A stretch of 64,000 bases of DNA from contig NZ_JAHBDQ010000015.1 of NCBI RefSeq assembly GCF_019956555.1, positions 53,259 through 117,258 on the forward strand, written 5' to 3'. Position numbers and translations under genes: made by a program. Under the pieces are notes generated by a model. The model was not told where the DNA came from. It saw only the letters and a list, made by a program, of their open reading frames with translations, and ran no database searches. Below are positions 1 to 11,595 of this stretch, piece after piece. This DNA comes from Pseudomonas sp. A-RE-19. Lineage in GTDB: Bacteria; Pseudomonadota; Gammaproteobacteria; Pseudomonadales; Pseudomonadaceae. How positions within the stretch are numbered: the first letter of the stretch is position 1; every line of letters begins with the position of its first letter.

Positions 1-510
1 CCCGCCGAAGCCTGGGATCGTGGCGACACCAAATTGCAGGCCACTGGCGTGTTGCAGAGCCTGGACAACCAGATCGATGTCACCACCGGCACCCTGAAAT
101 TCAAGGCCCGCTACGAGAACCGTGATCAAGCGCTGTTCCCGAATCAGTTCGTCAACGTCCACCTGCTGGCCGATACCCTCAAAGACGTGGTGCTTGCGCC
201 TTCGGCAGCGATCCAGTTCGGCACCAATGGCACGTTCGCCTATGCCCTGGACGGCGACAAGAAGGTCACGATCCGTCAGTTGAAAGTCGGCGCCAGTGAC
301 GGTGAAAACACCGTGATCACCGAAGGCCTGGCCGTCGGTGATCGGGTGGTCCTGGAAGGCACTGACCGCCTGAAAGAAGGCAGCGAAGTGGAAGTCGTCA
401 ACGACAGCAAGGATGTACCGACCACCCCGACCGAACACCTGCAAGGCAAGTCGGCGGCGACCCCGACTGAGCCGGCGGCCACCGACAAGGCGAAAAAGGG
501 CGGCGCATGA
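1..510 (+). CDS. muxA: RND efflux periplasmic adaptor MuxA/MdtA, C-terminal part (5' end outside window)
   Basis: The reading frame is open from base 1, so this is the 3' part of a membrane-fusion protein; about 169 residues are visible. It shows the beta-barrel and membrane-proximal part of an HlyD/MexA-type adaptor: a stretch ending in NQFVNV, then [19 protein letters not shown] and a [12 protein letters not shown] turn, followed by a low-complexity tail rich in T, P, A and K. In the family this periplasmic protein links the inner-membrane RND pump to the outer-membrane channel. Its stop overlaps the muxB start as ATGA, so it is translationally coupled to the pump genes. The name follows the P. 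aeruginosa MuxABC-OpmB operon, which has the same gene order with two RND pumps; E. coli MdtABC is the other close relative. Substrates cannot be read from the sequence. Confidence 0.9.
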   Translation, partial: PAEAWDRGDTKLQATGVLQSLDNQIDVTTGTLKFKARYENRDQALFPNQFVNVHLLADTLKDVVLAPSAAIQFGTNGTFAYALDGDKKVTIRQLKVGASDGENTVITEGLAVGDRVVLEGTDRLKEGSEVEVVNDSKDVPTTPTEHLQGKSAATPTEPAATDKAKKGGA

Positions 511-3500
511 ACATTTCGCGGCTGTTCATCCTTCGCCCGGTCGCCACGACCCTGAGCATGCTGGCCATTATTCTGGCCGGCGTGATCGCCTATCGGCTGC
601 TGCCGGTGTCGGCGTTGCCCCAGGTCGACTACCCGACCATTCGCGTCATGACGCTTTATCCCGGCGCCAGCCCGGATGTCATGACCAGCGCCGTGACCGC
701 GCCGCTGGAGCGTCAGTTCGGGCAGATGCCCAGCCTGACCCAGATGGCGTCCACCAGTTCCGGCGGCGCCTCGGTGCTGACCCTGCGGTTCAGCCTCGAC
801 ATCAACATGGATGTCGCCGAGCAGCAGGTGCAAGCCGCGATCAACGCCGCGACCAATTTGCTGCCCAAGGACCTGCCGGCACCGCCGGTGTACAACAAGG
901 TCAACCCGGCGGACACCCCGGTGCTGACCCTGGCCATTACCTCCAAAACCATGCTGTTGCCCAAACTCAATGATTTGGTCGACACCCGCATGGCGCAGAA
1001 AATCGCCCAGATCAGCGGCGTTGGCATGGTCAGCATTGCCGGCGGCCAGCGTCAGGCGGTGCGCATCAAGGTCAACCCCGAGGCCCTGGCGGCCAACGGC
1101 CTGAACCTGTCTGACGTGCGCACCTTGATCGGCGCCTCCAACGTCAATCAGCCCAAGGGCAACTTCGACGGCCCGACCCGGGTGTCGATGCTCGACGCCA
1201 ACGACCAGCTGACTTCCCCCAAGGACTACGCCAACCTGATCCTCGCTTACAAAAACGGCGCGCCGTTGCGGCTCAAGGACGTGGCAGAGATCGTCGACGG
1301 CGCCGAGAACGAACGCCTGGCGGCGTGGGCCAATGAAAACCAGGCCGTGCTGCTGAACATCCAGCGCCAACCCGGCGCCAACGTCATCGAAGTGGTCGAC
1401 CGGATCAAGGCCTTGCTGCCGAGCATCACCGACAACCTGCCGGCCGGGCTCGATGTCACGGTGCTCACCGACCGCACCCAGACCATCCGCGCCTCGGTCA
1501 CCGACGTGCAACACGAACTGCTGATCGCCATCGCCCTGGTGGTGATGGTCACGTTCCTGTTCCTGCGGCGAGCCAGCGCCACGATCATTCCGTCGGTGGC
1601 CGTGCCGCTGTCGTTGATCGGCACCTTCGGCGTGATGTACCTCGCAGGGTTCTCGGTCAACAACCTGACCCTGATGGCGCTGACCATCGCCACCGGTTTT
1701 GTGGTGGACGATGCGATCGTCATGCTGGAGAACATTTCCCGCTTCATCGAAGAGGGTGACAGCCCGTTGCAAGCGGCGCTCAAGGGCGCCAAGCAGATTG
1801 GTTTCACCCTGATTTCCCTGACGCTGTCGCTGATCGCCGTATTGATTCCGCTGCTGTTCATGGCGGACGTGGTGGGGCGCCTGTTCCGCGAGTTCGCGAT
1901 CACCCTGGCGGTGGCGATCCTGATTTCCCTTGTCGTCTCCCTGACCCTGACGCCGATGATGTGCGCGCGTCTGCTCAAGCGTGAACCCAAGGAAGCAGAG
2001 CAAGGGCGGTTCTACCGTTCCAGTGGGGCAACAATTGATTGGATGATCGCGGCTTACGGGCGCAAGTTAAAGTGGGTTCTCAAGCACCAACCGCTGACCC
2101 TGATGGTGGCCATCGGCACATTGGCGCTGACCGTGTTCCTGTACATGGTGGTGCCCAAGGGCTTCTTTCCGGTGCAGGACACCGGGGTGATCCAGGGGAT
2201 TTCCGAGGCGCCACAGTCGATTTCCTTCGCGGCGATGAGCGAGCGCCAGCAGGAACTGGCCAAGGTGATCCTCGCCGATCCGGCGGTCGAGAGCCTGTCG
2301 TCCTACATCGGGGTCGACGGCGACAACTCGACACTGAACAGCGGCCGCCTGCTGATCAACCTCAAATCCCACAGCCATCGCGACCTGAGCGCCACCGAAG
2401 TGATCGCGCGTCTGCAACCGGAACTCGACAAATTGGTGGGCATTCGTCTGTTCATGCAGCCGGTGCAGGACCTGACCATCGAGGATCGGGTCAGCCGTAC
2501 GCAGTACCAGTTCAGCATGTCCTCGCCGGATTCCGAGTTGCTCAGCCTGTGGAGCGGGCGTCTGGTGGAAGCCCTGGCCCAACGGCCGGAGCTGACCGAT
2601 GTCGCCAGCGACTTGCAGGACAAGGGTTTGCAGGTGTATCTGGTGATCGACCGCGATGCGGCGTCGCGGGTCGGCGTATCGGTGTCAAACATCACCGACG
2701 CGCTGTACGACGCCTTCGGTCAGCGGCAGATTTCCACCATTTACACTCAGGCCAGCCAATACCGCGTGGTGTTGCAATCGCAGGCCGGCGAGAAGATCGG
2801 CCCGGAAGCGCTGAACCAGATTCACGTCAAGACCACCGATGGCGGTCAGGTGCGCCTGTCCAGCCTGGCGCATGTCGAGGAGCGTCAGGCGCAACTGGCG
2901 ATCACCCACATCGGCCAGTTCCCGGCGGTGATGATGTCGTTCAACCTCGCGCCCGGCGTGGCACTGGGGCATGCGGTGCAGATCATCGATCAGGTGCAGA
3001 AAGACATCGGCATGCCGATCGGCGTGCAAACCCAGTTCCAGGGCGCGGCCGAAGCGTTCCAGGCGTCACTGTCGAGCACCTTGCTGTTGATTCTGGCGGC
3101 GGTGGTGACCATGTACATCGTGCTCGGCGTGCTCTACGAGAGCTACATTCACCCGATCACCATTCTCTCGACCTTGCCCTCGGCGGCGGTCGGCGCCTTG
3201 CTGGCGTTGCTGTTGAGCGGCAATGACCTGGGCATGATCGCGATCATCGGCATCATCCTGCTGATCGGTATCGTGAAAAAGAACGCGATCATGATGATCG
3301 ACTTCGCCCTCGAGGCTGAACGTAACCAGGGCATGGACCCGCAAACCGCGATCTATCAGGCAGCGCTGCTGCGCTTCCGGCCGATTCTGATGACCACCCT
3401 GGCCGCGTTGTTCGGCGCGGTGCCGTTGATGCTGGCCACCGGTTCCGGGGCGGAATTGCGCCAGCCTCTGGGTCTGGTAATGGTCGGTGGCTTGCTGGTG

Positions 3501-3611
3501 AGTCAGGTGCTGACGCTGTTCACCACGCCCGTCATCTACTTGTACTTCGATCGCCTCGGACGGCGCTGGAGCGGTAAGTCCAAATCCGTGGAACCGGTAG
3601 AACAGCCATGA
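507..3611 (+). CDS. muxB: RND multidrug efflux transporter MuxB (MdtB-like)
   Basis: This 1034-residue protein has the normal length of an RND (HAE1) inner-membrane pump. It opens with the family start ([19 protein letters not shown]), has a large periplasmic loop after TM1, then a TM2-6 bundle containing [17 protein letters not shown] with the paired Asp residues of the proton relay in TM4. A second periplasmic loop follows, and a second TM bundle contains [13 protein letters not shown] and [16 protein letters not shown] motifs. It is expected to act as one subunit of a heterotrimeric pump with MuxC. The start ATG overlaps the muxA stop, and the gene ends in an ATGA overlap with muxC. I see no truncation or frameshift. 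The symbol rests on operon structure (two RND pumps plus an OMF) rather than on sequence identity. Confidence 0.93.
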   Translation: MNISRLFILRPVATTLSMLAIILAGVIAYRLLPVSALPQVDYPTIRVMTLYPGASPDVMTSAVTAPLERQFGQMPSLTQMASTSSGGASVLTLRFSLDINMDVAEQQVQAAINAATNLLPKDLPAPPVYNKVNPADTPVLTLAITSKTMLLPKLNDLVDTRMAQKIAQISGVGMVSIAGGQRQAVRIKVNPEALAANGLNLSDVRTLIGASNVNQPKGNFDGPTRVSMLDANDQLTSPKDYANLILAYKNGAPLRLKDVAEIVDGAENERLAAWANENQAVLLNIQRQPGANVIEVVDRIKALLPSITDNLPAGLDVTVLTDRTQTIRASVTDVQHELLIAIALVVMVTFLFLRRASATIIPSVAVPLSLIGTFGVMYLAGFSVNNLTLMALTIATGFVVDDAIVMLENISRFIEEGDSPLQAALKGAKQIGFTLISLTLSLIAVLIPLLFMADVVGRLFREFAITLAVAILISLVVSLTLTPMMCARLLKREPKEAEQGRFYRSSGATIDWMIAAYGRKLKWVLKHQPLTLMVAIGTLALTVFLYMVVPKGFFPVQDTGVIQGISEAPQSISFAAMSERQQELAKVILADPAVESLSSYIGVDGDNSTLNSGRLLINLKSHSHRDLSATEVIARLQPELDKLVGIRLFMQPVQDLTIEDRVSRTQYQFSMSSPDSELLSLWSGRLVEALAQRPELTDVASDLQDKGLQVYLVIDRDAASRVGVSVSNITDALYDAFGQRQISTIYTQASQYRVVLQSQAGEKIGPEALNQIHVKTTDGGQVRLSSLAHVEERQAQLAITHIGQFPAVMMSFNLAPGVALGHAVQIIDQVQKDIGMPIGVQTQFQGAAEAFQASLSSTLLLILAAVVTMYIVLGVLYESYIHPITILSTLPSAAVGALLALLLSGNDLGMIAIIGIILLIGIVKKNAIMMIDFALEAERNQGMDPQTAIYQAALLRFRPILMTTLAALFGAVPLMLATGSGAELRQPLGLVMVGGLLVSQVLTLFTTPVIYLYFDRLGRRWSGKSKSVEPVEQP

Positions 3612-6600
3612 ACCTGTCCAGACCCTTCATCAAACGCCCGGTCGCGACGATGTTGCTGAGCCTGGCGATCATGCTGCTGGGCGGCGTGAGCTTCGGCCTG
3701 TTGCCGGTATCGCCGCTGCCGCAGATGGATTTCCCGGTGATCGTGGTTCAGGCGAGCCTGCCCGGTGCGAGCCCGGAGGTCATGGCCTCGACCGTGGCCA
3801 CGCCGCTTGAGCGTTCCTTCGGTGCCATCGCCGGGGTCAACACCATGAGCAGCCGTTCCAGCCAGGGTTCGACGCGAGTGATTCTGCAGTTCGATCTGGA
3901 CCGCGACATCAACGGCGCGGCGCGAGAAGTGCAGGCGGCGATCAACGCCTCGCGCAACTTGCTGCCCAGCGGGATGCGCAGCATGCCGACCTACAAGAAG
4001 GTCAACCCGTCCCAGGCGCCGATCATGGTGCTGTCACTGACCTCGGATGTGCTGGAAAAAGGCCAGCTCTATGATTTGGCCTCGACCATTCTGTCCCAGA
4101 GCCTGTCGCAGGTGCAGGGCGTGGGTGAAGTGCAGATCGGCGGCAGTTCGTTGCCGGCGGTGCGCATCGAGCTCGAGCCTCAGGCGCTGAACCAGTACGG
4201 CGTGGCCCTGGACGATGTGCGCAACATCATCGCCAACGCCAACGTGCGCCGGCCCAAGGGGTCGGTCGAAGATGACCAGCGGCTGTGGCAGGTTCAGGCC
4301 AACGATCAACTGGAAAAAGCCAAGGATTACGAGTCGCTGATCATTCACTACACGGACGGCGCAGCCCTGCGTCTGAAGGATGTGGCCAAGGTCAGCGATG
4401 GCGTCGAGGACCGCTACAACAGCGGCTTTTTCAATAACGACGCAGCGGTGTTGCTGGTGATCAACCGGCAGGCCGGCGCCAACATCATCGAGACGGTCAA
4501 CGAGATCAAGGCTCAGCTCCCGGCATTGCAGGCTGTGCTGCCAGCCAGCGTCAAGCTCAACCTGGCCATGGACCGTTCGCCAGTGATCAAGGCCACCCTG
4601 CACGAAGCGGAAATGACCCTGCTGATTGCCGTGGCGCTGGTGATTCTGGTGGTGTTCCTGTTCCTCGGTAACTTCCGCGCCTCGCTGATTCCGACCCTGG
4701 CGGTGCCGGTGTCGCTGGTGGGCACGTTTGCGGTGATGTATGTGTACGGTTTTTCCCTGAACAACCTGTCGCTGATGGCGCTGATCCTGGCCACCGGGCT
4801 GGTGGTGGACGACGCCATCGTGGTGCTGGAGAACATTTCCCGGCACATCGACAAGGGCGTGCCGCCGATGAAGGCCGCGTACCTCGGGGCGCAGGAAGTC
4901 GGCTTCACGCTGCTGTCGATGAACGTCTCGCTGGTGGCGGTGTTCCTGTCGATCCTGTTCATGGGCGGGATCATCGAAAGCCTGTTCCGCGAGTTTTCCA
5001 TCACCCTGGCGGCCGCCATCGTGGTGTCGTTGCTGGTGTCGCTGACGTTGACGCCGATGCTCTGTGCCCGTTGGCTCAAGCCGCATACGCCGGGGCAGGA
5101 AAACCGCCTGCAACGCTGGAGCCAGCGGACCAACGAGTGGATGGTCGGCAAATACGCCACCAGCCTCGACTGGGTGCTGCGCCACCGTCGGCTGACCTTG
5201 CTCAGCCTGATCGTGACCATCGGCGTCAACGTCGCGCTGTACGTGGTGGTGCCGAAAACCTTCATGCCGCAGCAAGACACCGGCCAGTTGATCGGTTTCG
5301 TGCGCGGCGACGACGGGCTGTCGTTCAGCGTGATGCAGCCGAAGATGGAAATCTTCCGCCGTGCGGTATTGAAGGACGAGGCGGTGCAAAGCGTCGCCGG
5401 GTTCATCGGCGGCAACAACGGCACCAACAACGCCTTCATGCTGGTGCGGCTCAAGCCCATCAAGGAACGCAACCTGTCCGCGCAGAAAGTCATCGAACGC
5501 CTGCGCAAGGAAATGCCCAAAGTGCCCGGTGCGCAGCTGATGCTGATGGCGGATCAAGACCTGCAATTTGGCGGCGGTCGCGAGCAGACCACCTCGCAGT
5601 ATTCCTACATCCTGCAAAGCGGCGATCTCGGTGCGTTACGCGAGTGGTATCCGAAAGTCGTTGCCGCTCTCAAGGCATTGCCGGAACTGACGGCAATTGA
5701 CGCACGCGAAGGCCGTGGCGCCCGGCAAGTGACCCTGATCGTCGATCGCGATCAGGCCAAGCGACTGGGCGTGGACATGAACATGGTCACGGCGGTGCTG
5801 AACAACGCTTACAGCCAGCGACAGATTTCAACGATCTACGACAGCCTCAACCAGTATCAGGTGGTGATGGAGGTCAACCCGAAATACGCTCAGGATCCAA
5901 GCACGCTCAAGCAGGTGCAGGTGATCACCGCCGACGGCGCGCGGATTCCGCTGTCGACCATCGCTCACTATGAAAACAGCCTGGAAGGCGACCGGGTCAG
6001 CCACGAAGGCCAGTTCGCTTCGGAAAGCATCGCTTTCGACATGGCCGAGGGCGTGACGGTGGAGCAGGGCTCCGCCGCCATCGAGCGGGCGATTGCCAAA
6101 GTCGGCCTGCCGGAAGACGTGATCGCGAAAATGGCCGGTACCGCTGATGCGTTTGCCGCCACTCAAAAAAGCCAGCCGTGGATGATTCTCGGCGCGCTGG
6201 TGGCGGTGTATCTGGTGCTGGGCGTGCTGTATGAAAGCTACATCCACCCGCTGACCATTCTCTCGACCTTGCCATCGGCCGGCGTAGGGGCGTTGCTGTC
6301 GATCTATGTGCTGGGCGGTGAATTCAGCCTGATCTCCTTGCTCGGGCTGTTCCTGCTGATCGGTGTGGTGAAGAAAAACGCCATTCTGATGATCGATCTG
6401 GCGCTGCAACTGGAACGAAACCAGGGCCTGGAGCCACTGGAGTCGATCCGTAGCGCCTGTCTGCAACGGCTGCGACCGATTCTGATGACTACCCTGGCGG
6501 CAATCCTCGGCGCCTTGCCGTTGTTGCTGAGCCGGGCCGAAGGGGCGGAAATGCGCCAGCCGCTGGGCCTGACCATCATCGGCGGGCTGGTCTTCAGCCA

Positions 6601-6715
6601 GGTGCTGACTCTTTACACCACCCCGGTGGTTTACCTCTATCTCGACAAACTGCGCCATCGCTTCAACCACTGGCGTGGGGTGCGTACCGATGCTGCTCTG
6701 GAAACTCCGCTATGA
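3608..6715 (+). CDS. muxC: RND multidrug efflux transporter MuxC (MdtC-like)
   Basis: This is the second RND pump subunit, 1035 residues, clearly paralogous to the preceding gene ([20 protein letters not shown] start, [17 protein letters not shown] in TM4, [16 protein letters not shown] near the C-terminus). Two tandem RND pumps after one adaptor is the hallmark of MdtABC/MuxABC systems, in which the two proteins assemble into a mixed trimer. The proton-relay Asp pair is intact. The gene starts within an ATGA overlap with muxB and ends within another with opmB, so all four products should be made in register. In P. aeruginosa the system exports aromatic and beta-lactam drugs; which compounds are exported here is not visible. 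Confidence 0.93.
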   Translation: MNLSRPFIKRPVATMLLSLAIMLLGGVSFGLLPVSPLPQMDFPVIVVQASLPGASPEVMASTVATPLERSFGAIAGVNTMSSRSSQGSTRVILQFDLDRDINGAAREVQAAINASRNLLPSGMRSMPTYKKVNPSQAPIMVLSLTSDVLEKGQLYDLASTILSQSLSQVQGVGEVQIGGSSLPAVRIELEPQALNQYGVALDDVRNIIANANVRRPKGSVEDDQRLWQVQANDQLEKAKDYESLIIHYTDGAALRLKDVAKVSDGVEDRYNSGFFNNDAAVLLVINRQAGANIIETVNEIKAQLPALQAVLPASVKLNLAMDRSPVIKATLHEAEMTLLIAVALVILVVFLFLGNFRASLIPTLAVPVSLVGTFAVMYVYGFSLNNLSLMALILATGLVVDDAIVVLENISRHIDKGVPPMKAAYLGAQEVGFTLLSMNVSLVAVFLSILFMGGIIESLFREFSITLAAAIVVSLLVSLTLTPMLCARWLKPHTPGQENRLQRWSQRTNEWMVGKYATSLDWVLRHRRLTLLSLIVTIGVNVALYVVVPKTFMPQQDTGQLIGFVRGDDGLSFSVMQPKMEIFRRAVLKDEAVQSVAGFIGGNNGTNNAFMLVRLKPIKERNLSAQKVIERLRKEMPKVPGAQLMLMADQDLQFGGGREQTTSQYSYILQSGDLGALREWYPKVVAALKALPELTAIDAREGRGARQVTLIVDRDQAKRLGVDMNMVTAVLNNAYSQRQISTIYDSLNQYQVVMEVNPKYAQDPSTLKQVQVITADGARIPLSTIAHYENSLEGDRVSHEGQFASESIAFDMAEGVTVEQGSAAIERAIAKVGLPEDVIAKMAGTADAFAATQKSQPWMILGALVAVYLVLGVLYESYIHPLTILSTLPSAGVGALLSIYVLGGEFSLISLLGLFLLIGVVKKNAILMIDLALQLERNQGLEPLESIRSACLQRLRPILMTTLAAILGALPLLLSRAEGAEMRQPLGLTIIGGLVFSQVLTLYTTPVVYLYLDKLRHRFNHWRGVRTDAALETPL

Positions 6716-8193
6716 CTGACCGTTCGCTTATCCACCTGACTGCACCGCTGATCACGGCCCGAGGCTCGCGTTTGCTGAGCCTGTCGCTGTGCGTGGCGAT
6801 GCTCAGTGCCTGCGCCATCGGCCCGGATTACCAGCGCCCGCCAACCGCCGCGCCGGTGCAGTACAAAGAGGCAGCCGGCTGGCGCCAGGCCAACCCCAGC
6901 GACGCTCTGGCGCGCGGTGCCTGGTGGGAACTGTATGGCGACCGGCAGCTCAATGGCCTGATCGAAAAACTCAACAGCGCCAACCAGACCGTCGCCCAGT
7001 CCGAAGCCCAGTACCGTCAGGCTCAAGCCTTGGTGCGCAGTGCCCGGGGAGCGTTTTTCCCGACGGTGGACCTGACCGTCGGGAAGAACCGCTCCAGCCA
7101 GGGCACCGGTAGCAGCAGTTCGAGCCTGAGCAGTTCCTCCAGCGGTATTCGCGATACCTACACGGCGCAGGCCGGGGTCAGCTGGGAAGCGGACATCTGG
7201 GGCAAATTGCGCCGGGGTCTGGAAGCCGACACCGCCAACGCACAGGCGAGCTTTGCCGACCTGGCGGCGATGCGCCTGAGCCAGCAATCGGAACTGGTGC
7301 AGAACTATCTGCAACTGCGGGTGATCGACGAACAGAAGCGCCTGCTGGAAGCGACGGTCGAGGCCTATCAACGCTCACTGACCATGACCGAAAACCAGTA
7401 CCGCGCCGGAGTCTCCGGCAAGGACGCGGTGGCCCAGGCCACCACTCAGCTCAAAACCACCCAGGCGGAAATGGTCGACCTGATCTGGCAGCGCGCGCAG
7501 TTCGAGAACGCCATCGCCGTGCTGATTGGTCTGCCACCGGCCGAGTTCAGCCTGGCTGAAACCCAAGACATCCCGGCATTGCCGCAGATTCCGCTGAGCC
7601 TGCCTTCGCAGTTGCTGGAACGCCGCCCGGACATCGCCTCCGCCGAACGCTCGGTGATGGCCGCCAACGCCAACATCGGCGTGGCCAAGGCTGCCTACTA
7701 CCCGGACCTGACCCTGAGCATGAACGGCGGCTATAGCAGCAGCACCTATGCCAACTGGATCAGCGTGCCGAACCGCTTCTGGTCGATGGGGCCGCAACTG
7801 GCCATGACCCTGTTCGACGGCGGGCAGCGCTCGGCGGAAGTCGATCGCAGTGAAGCGGCCTATGATGAGACCGTCGCCAAGTACCGCCAGACCGTGCTCG
7901 ATGGCTTGCGTGAAGTGGAAAACTATTTGGTGCAGCTCAAGGTGCTGGAAGACGAAGCCAAGGTGCGCCAGGAAGCACTGGATGCCGCGCGCGAATCCCT
8001 GCGTTTGACCCAGAATCAGTACAAGGCCGGAGTGATTGCCTATCTGGGGGTGGTAGTGGTTCAGGCCACGGCGTTGAGCAATGAACGCAACGTGCTGAGC
8101 TTGTTGCAGAGCCGCTTGATCGCCAGCGTGCAATTGATTGCCGCGCTGGGCGGCGGGTGGGACGGGCAGCTTCAGGTGAGCGACAAGCAATAA
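6712..8193 (+). CDS. opmB: Outer-membrane efflux lipoprotein OpmB (NodT/TolC family)
   Basis: This 493-residue outer-membrane factor is the TolC-like exit duct of the MuxABC pump. The N-terminus has a hydrophobic signal segment followed by a lipobox ending at Cys34 (LSAC), then AIGPDYQRPP, the usual beginning of NodT-family lipoproteins. Two structural repeats are recognisable (helical LNSANQTVAQSEAQYRQAQ with later NENQYRAGVSGKD, and a second set ending QNQYKAGVIAYLGV), as expected for a protein built from two OEP domains. A Ser-rich patch lies near residues 128-143, in the first beta hairpin region. It overlaps muxC by ATGA and is the last gene of the operon. I see no T-tailed terminator after it; a large inverted repeat follows instead. 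Confidence 0.92.
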   Translation: MTDRSLIHLTAPLITARGSRLLSLSLCVAMLSACAIGPDYQRPPTAAPVQYKEAAGWRQANPSDALARGAWWELYGDRQLNGLIEKLNSANQTVAQSEAQYRQAQALVRSARGAFFPTVDLTVGKNRSSQGTGSSSSSLSSSSSGIRDTYTAQAGVSWEADIWGKLRRGLEADTANAQASFADLAAMRLSQQSELVQNYLQLRVIDEQKRLLEATVEAYQRSLTMTENQYRAGVSGKDAVAQATTQLKTTQAEMVDLIWQRAQFENAIAVLIGLPPAEFSLAETQDIPALPQIPLSLPSQLLERRPDIASAERSVMAANANIGVAKAAYYPDLTLSMNGGYSSSTYANWISVPNRFWSMGPQLAMTLFDGGQRSAEVDRSEAAYDETVAKYRQTVLDGLREVENYLVQLKVLEDEAKVRQEALDAARESLRLTQNQYKAGVIAYLGVVVVQATALSNERNVLSLLQSRLIASVQLIAALGGGWDGQLQVSDKQ

Positions 8194-8217
8194 CGCAACC
8201 TTTGATGAGGGGAGCTA

Positions 8218-8386
8218 ATGCCGGTAAGCCCAGGCGACGAAAATCCTGTGGGAGCGTGGCTTGCCCGCGAAGAACGATGACGCGTAATACCTGAAAAACC
8301 GCAGTGAATTCTTCGCGGGCAAGCCACGCTCCCACAGGTTATGCGCCTTGACTTACCGGCATCAGGGCAAGCCCCCTCGCCACAGG
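8218..8386. repeat. REP-type inverted pair (REPIN-like) with outer dyad, plus a single repeat unit
   Basis: The stretch between opmB and mucR (8194-8527) carries no gene I can support. It holds a perfect 29-nt inverted repeat, arms 8245-8273 and 8310-8338, core GCGGGCAAGCCACGCTCC. Outside it is a second dyad, ATGCCGGTAAG at 8218-8228 facing CTTACCGGCAT at 8352-8362. A single unit of a different family (core GCAAGCCCCCTCGCCACAGG) lies at 8367-8386. The remaining bases up to mucR are AT-richer and presumably hold its promoter, which I cannot pinpoint. Confidence 0.85.
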
Positions 8387-8527
8387 GCAGCGATCACTCA
8401 AATGTTTCATCATCTTGATGGCCTTTTGATTACTTTGTGAGTGCGTTCGTCCGCGGAATCAGTACAATCGCCGGCTTTGTCCCCCGAGAACGAAAACAGT
8501 ACGGCGGGGACGGTCGCGAGAAGTCCC

Positions 8528-10609
8528 ATGCTCATCGGTAGTTATTCCCTTACGCTGGTTTTCATATCGCTGTGTGTGGCGATACTGGCCTCTTATACCG
8601 CGCTCGACCTCACCGGACGCATTGCCACGGCCAAGGGCCGGGCGGTGCATTTATGGACGGCGGGCGGCGCTTTTGCGATGGGGATTGGCGTGTGGTCGAT
8701 GCATTTCATCGGCATGCTCGCGTTCAAATTGCCGATCAATCTGGGCTACGACGCGAGTCTTACGGCGCTGTCCCTATTGATTGCGGTTCTGTCCTGCGGT
8801 TTTGCGTTGTGGCTGGTCAGCCAACCGAAACTGCCGGTCTGGCAATTGGCGTTTGGCGCGCTGGTCATGGGTGCTGGCATCAGTGCCATGCACTACACCG
8901 GCATGGCCGCCATGCGCATGCAACCGGGCATTGATTACGACCCGACCCTGTTTGGTGCGTCGCTGCTGATCGCCGTCGGCGCTTCGGGCGCGGCGTTATG
9001 GATTTCTTTCCGCCTGCGCCAGCACACGCCATATGTTCGCCTGATTCGCGGCGGTGCGGCGGTGATCATGGGCATCGCCATCGTCGGCATGCACTACACA
9101 GGCATGGCCGCGGCGCGCTTTGCCGACGGCAGTTTCTGCGGTGCGGCCAGCAGCGGCCTGAGTGGCGATGGCCTGGACAACCTGGTGCTGATCACCACCC
9201 TGGCGGTGTTGAGCATTGCCTTGCTGACCTCGATCCTCGATGCACGCCTGGAGGCTCGCACCGCGGACCTGGCTCACTCGCTGACCGAGGCCAATCGCGA
9301 ACTCACCCAACTGGCGTTGCACGACACCCTGACCGGTTTGCCGAACCGAGTGTTGCTGGCCGACCGTATCGATCAGGCGATGTCGAAGGTGCAGGAGCAG
9401 GGTGGCTGTTTCGCGTTGATGTTCATTGATCTGGACGGCTTCAAACCGGTCAACGATGCCTTCGGTCACCACATGGGCGATCAGTTGCTGCGTGAAGTCG
9501 CGCTTCGCCTGCGCGAGGATTTACGCAGCCAGGACACCCTGGCGCGGATCGGTGGCGATGAATTTGTGCTGCTGGTGCGGCTCACCGAACAGAACGACGC
9601 GCTGAACCTGGCGGCGCGTCAGGTGGGGCTGATCGCGCGCTCGTTCCGGGTCGCGGAACATGACTTGCAGATCTCCGCCAGCGTCGGCATCGCGCTCTAT
9701 CCGGGCAACGGGCAGACCGCCGAAGAGTTGTTGATGAATGCTGATGCCGCGATGTACCACGCCAAAGGCGCCGGGAAAAACGGCTACAGCTTCTTCGACG
9801 TGTCGATGAACAGCAACGCGCGCAAACAACTGCAATTACTGCAAGACTTGCGCACCGCCCTCGATCAACAGCAGTTCAGTCTTTATTACCAACCCAAATT
9901 CGACGCCAGCCATGGCCGACCGGTGGGGGCCGAGGCATTGTTGCGCTGGGCGCACCCGACCCAGGGCCTGCTGCTGCCGGACACGTTCATCGACTTGGCG
10001 GAGAAGACCGGGCTGATCATTCCGATTGGCGAGTGGGTGCTTAACGAAGCCTGCCGTCAGATGCGCGAGTGGTATGTGCTCGGCTACACCAACTGGCGCA
10101 TCGCGGTGAACCTCTCGGCCTTGCAGTTCTGCCACGCGGGATTGGTTCAAAGCGTCGCCAAGGCCCTGGCCACTCATCATTTGCCGGCCAACAGCCTGAC
10201 CCTGGAGATCACCGAAACCACTGCCATGAGCGACGCTGATGCGAGCATGACGGTGCTGCAGGAACTGTCGGAAATGGGCGTTGACCTCTCCATCGATGAC
10301 TTCGGCACCGGCTACTCGAGTTTGATGTACCTCAAGCGTTTGCCGGCCAATGAATTGAAGATCGACAGGGGGTTCGTCCGCGATCTGGAGCACGACAGCG
10401 ATGACGCGGCCATCGTCTCGGCGATCGTCGCCCTCGGCCAGGCCTTGGGTTTGCGGATCGTGGCCGAAGGGGTGGAAACCGATGTCCAGCAAGACTTCCT
10501 GACCCAGCTCGGTTGCGACTCGTTGCAGGGTTACCTGCTGGGGCACCCACTGCCGGCCGATCGCTTCATGGTCGACATTCATCGTGGGGAGCGACTGGCG
10601 GCGGGCTGA
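8528..10609 (+). CDS. mucR: MHYT-GGDEF-EAL cyclic-di-GMP membrane protein MucR
   Basis: This 693-residue inner-membrane protein combines an N-terminal seven-helix MHYT sensor (MHFIGM, then two MHYTGM motifs at helix ends, roughly residues 1-240), a GGDEF diguanylate cyclase domain with intact GGDEF at 342-346, and an EAL phosphodiesterase domain with intact EAL at 469-471. Both catalytic signatures are complete, so it may make and break c-di-GMP. The N-terminus GSYSLTLVFISLCVAILASYTALDL matches the usual start of MHYT proteins, so I choose ATG 8528. An in-frame GTG at 8441 would add 29 polar residues with no visible ribosome site. P. aeruginosa MucR has this architecture and promotes alginate production by feeding c-di-GMP to Alg44. 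The assignment to MucR rests on architecture and N-terminal resemblance. Confidence 0.88.
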   Translation: MLIGSYSLTLVFISLCVAILASYTALDLTGRIATAKGRAVHLWTAGGAFAMGIGVWSMHFIGMLAFKLPINLGYDASLTALSLLIAVLSCGFALWLVSQPKLPVWQLAFGALVMGAGISAMHYTGMAAMRMQPGIDYDPTLFGASLLIAVGASGAALWISFRLRQHTPYVRLIRGGAAVIMGIAIVGMHYTGMAAARFADGSFCGAASSGLSGDGLDNLVLITTLAVLSIALLTSILDARLEARTADLAHSLTEANRELTQLALHDTLTGLPNRVLLADRIDQAMSKVQEQGGCFALMFIDLDGFKPVNDAFGHHMGDQLLREVALRLREDLRSQDTLARIGGDEFVLLVRLTEQNDALNLAARQVGLIARSFRVAEHDLQISASVGIALYPGNGQTAEELLMNADAAMYHAKGAGKNGYSFFDVSMNSNARKQLQLLQDLRTALDQQQFSLYYQPKFDASHGRPVGAEALLRWAHPTQGLLLPDTFIDLAEKTGLIIPIGEWVLNEACRQMREWYVLGYTNWRIAVNLSALQFCHAGLVQSVAKALATHHLPANSLTLEITETTAMSDADASMTVLQELSEMGVDLSIDDFGTGYSSLMYLKRLPANELKIDRGFVRDLEHDSDDAAIVSAIVALGQALGLRIVAEGVETDVQQDFLTQLGCDSLQGYLLGHPLPADRFMVDIHRGERLAAG

Positions 10610-10723
10610 TAGACCCTCGCCACAGGTTTGTGTCATTGGAATTGACGCAGGTTCATGCAAAACCGCGCAATGGCGGTTATTCTTGGCCCCGACTGCTTAC
10701 GCTTGAAACGGGGGAACGCCAGC

Positions 10724-11470
10724 ATGGACAAAGTCATCGTCATCACCGGCGGTAGCCGCGGAATCGGTGCCGCCACGGCTCTGTTGGCCGCAGAGCAGGG
10801 TTATCGGATCTGCATCAACTACCAGTCCGACGAACGGGCGGCGCACAGTGTGCTCGAGCAAGTCCGCGCACTCGGCGCTCAGGCCATTGCAGTGCGCGCC
10901 GACGTCAGCATCGAAGACGAAGTGATCGGCCTGTTCCATCGCGTGGACACCGAGTTGGGCCGGGTCACGGCGCTGGTGAACAACGCCGGCACTGTCGGGC
11001 AAAAGTCGCGGATCGACGAAATGTCTGAATTTCGTATTCTGAAAATCCTCAAGACCAACGTCCTGGCGCCGATCCTCTGCGCCAAACATGCGATCTTGCG
11101 CATGTCGCCCAAGCATGGCGGGCAGGGCGGCAGTATCGTCAACGTGTCGTCGGTCGCTGCCCGCTTGGGCGCCCCCGGCGAATATGTCGACTACGCCGCA
11201 TCCAAAGGTGCGCTGGACACCTTCACCATCGGTTTGTCCAAGGAAGTGGCGGGCGAGGGTATTCGCGTCAACGCCGTGCGACCGGGTTACATCTACACCG
11301 ATTTCCATGCATTGAGCGGCGATCCGGACCGGGTCAGCAAGCTGGAATCGGCGATTCCCATGGCTCGGGGTGGGCGGCCGGATGAAGTGGCGGAGGCGAT
11401 TGTCTGGTTATTGTCGGACAAGGCTTCTTATGCGACGGGGACCTTTGTTGATTTGGGCGGCGGGCGGTAA
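10724..11470 (+). CDS. Short-chain dehydrogenase/reductase (SDR family)
   Basis: This is a 248-residue classical SDR. The nucleotide-binding motif TGGSRGIG lies at the very N-terminus (residues 8-15), followed by NNAG near residue 88, the catalytic Ser in VNVSSVAARLG, the YAASK Tyr-Lys pair and a C-terminal GTFVDLGGGR. The overall pattern (3-ketoacyl reductase/glucose dehydrogenase type) predicts NAD(P)H-dependent oxidoreduction of a small alcohol or ketone; the substrate cannot be read. I choose ATG 10724 because a GGGGGAA ribosome site sits just upstream and the Rossmann motif then starts at residue 8, as is normal. It stands alone between mucR and a convergent MocR gene. Confidence 0.9.
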   Translation: MDKVIVITGGSRGIGAATALLAAEQGYRICINYQSDERAAHSVLEQVRALGAQAIAVRADVSIEDEVIGLFHRVDTELGRVTALVNNAGTVGQKSRIDEMSEFRILKILKTNVLAPILCAKHAILRMSPKHGGQGGSIVNVSSVAARLGAPGEYVDYAASKGALDTFTIGLSKEVAGEGIRVNAVRPGYIYTDFHALSGDPDRVSKLESAIPMARGGRPDEVAEAIVWLLSDKASYATGTFVDLGGGR

Positions 11471-11487
11471 AGATCAGAAGCAAGATC

Positions 11488-11591
11488 AAAAGATCGCAGC
11501 CTTCGGCAGCTCCTACAGAATTTGTGTACTCCCGATGATTCATGGGTGTACACGATTCCAATGTAGGAGCTGCCGAAGGCTGCGATCTTTT
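11488..11591. repeat. 30-nt inverted repeat pair between convergent genes
   Basis: Arms 11488-11517 and 11562-11591 are perfect reverse complements, with core GATCGCAGCCTTCGGCAGCT. The same sequence forms a pair at 17564-17654 and a damaged pair at 63781-63875. It lies between the stops of two convergent genes. The arms end in a short T run on each strand, so it could also stop transcription in both directions. Confidence 0.85.
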
Positions 11592-11595
11592 GCTG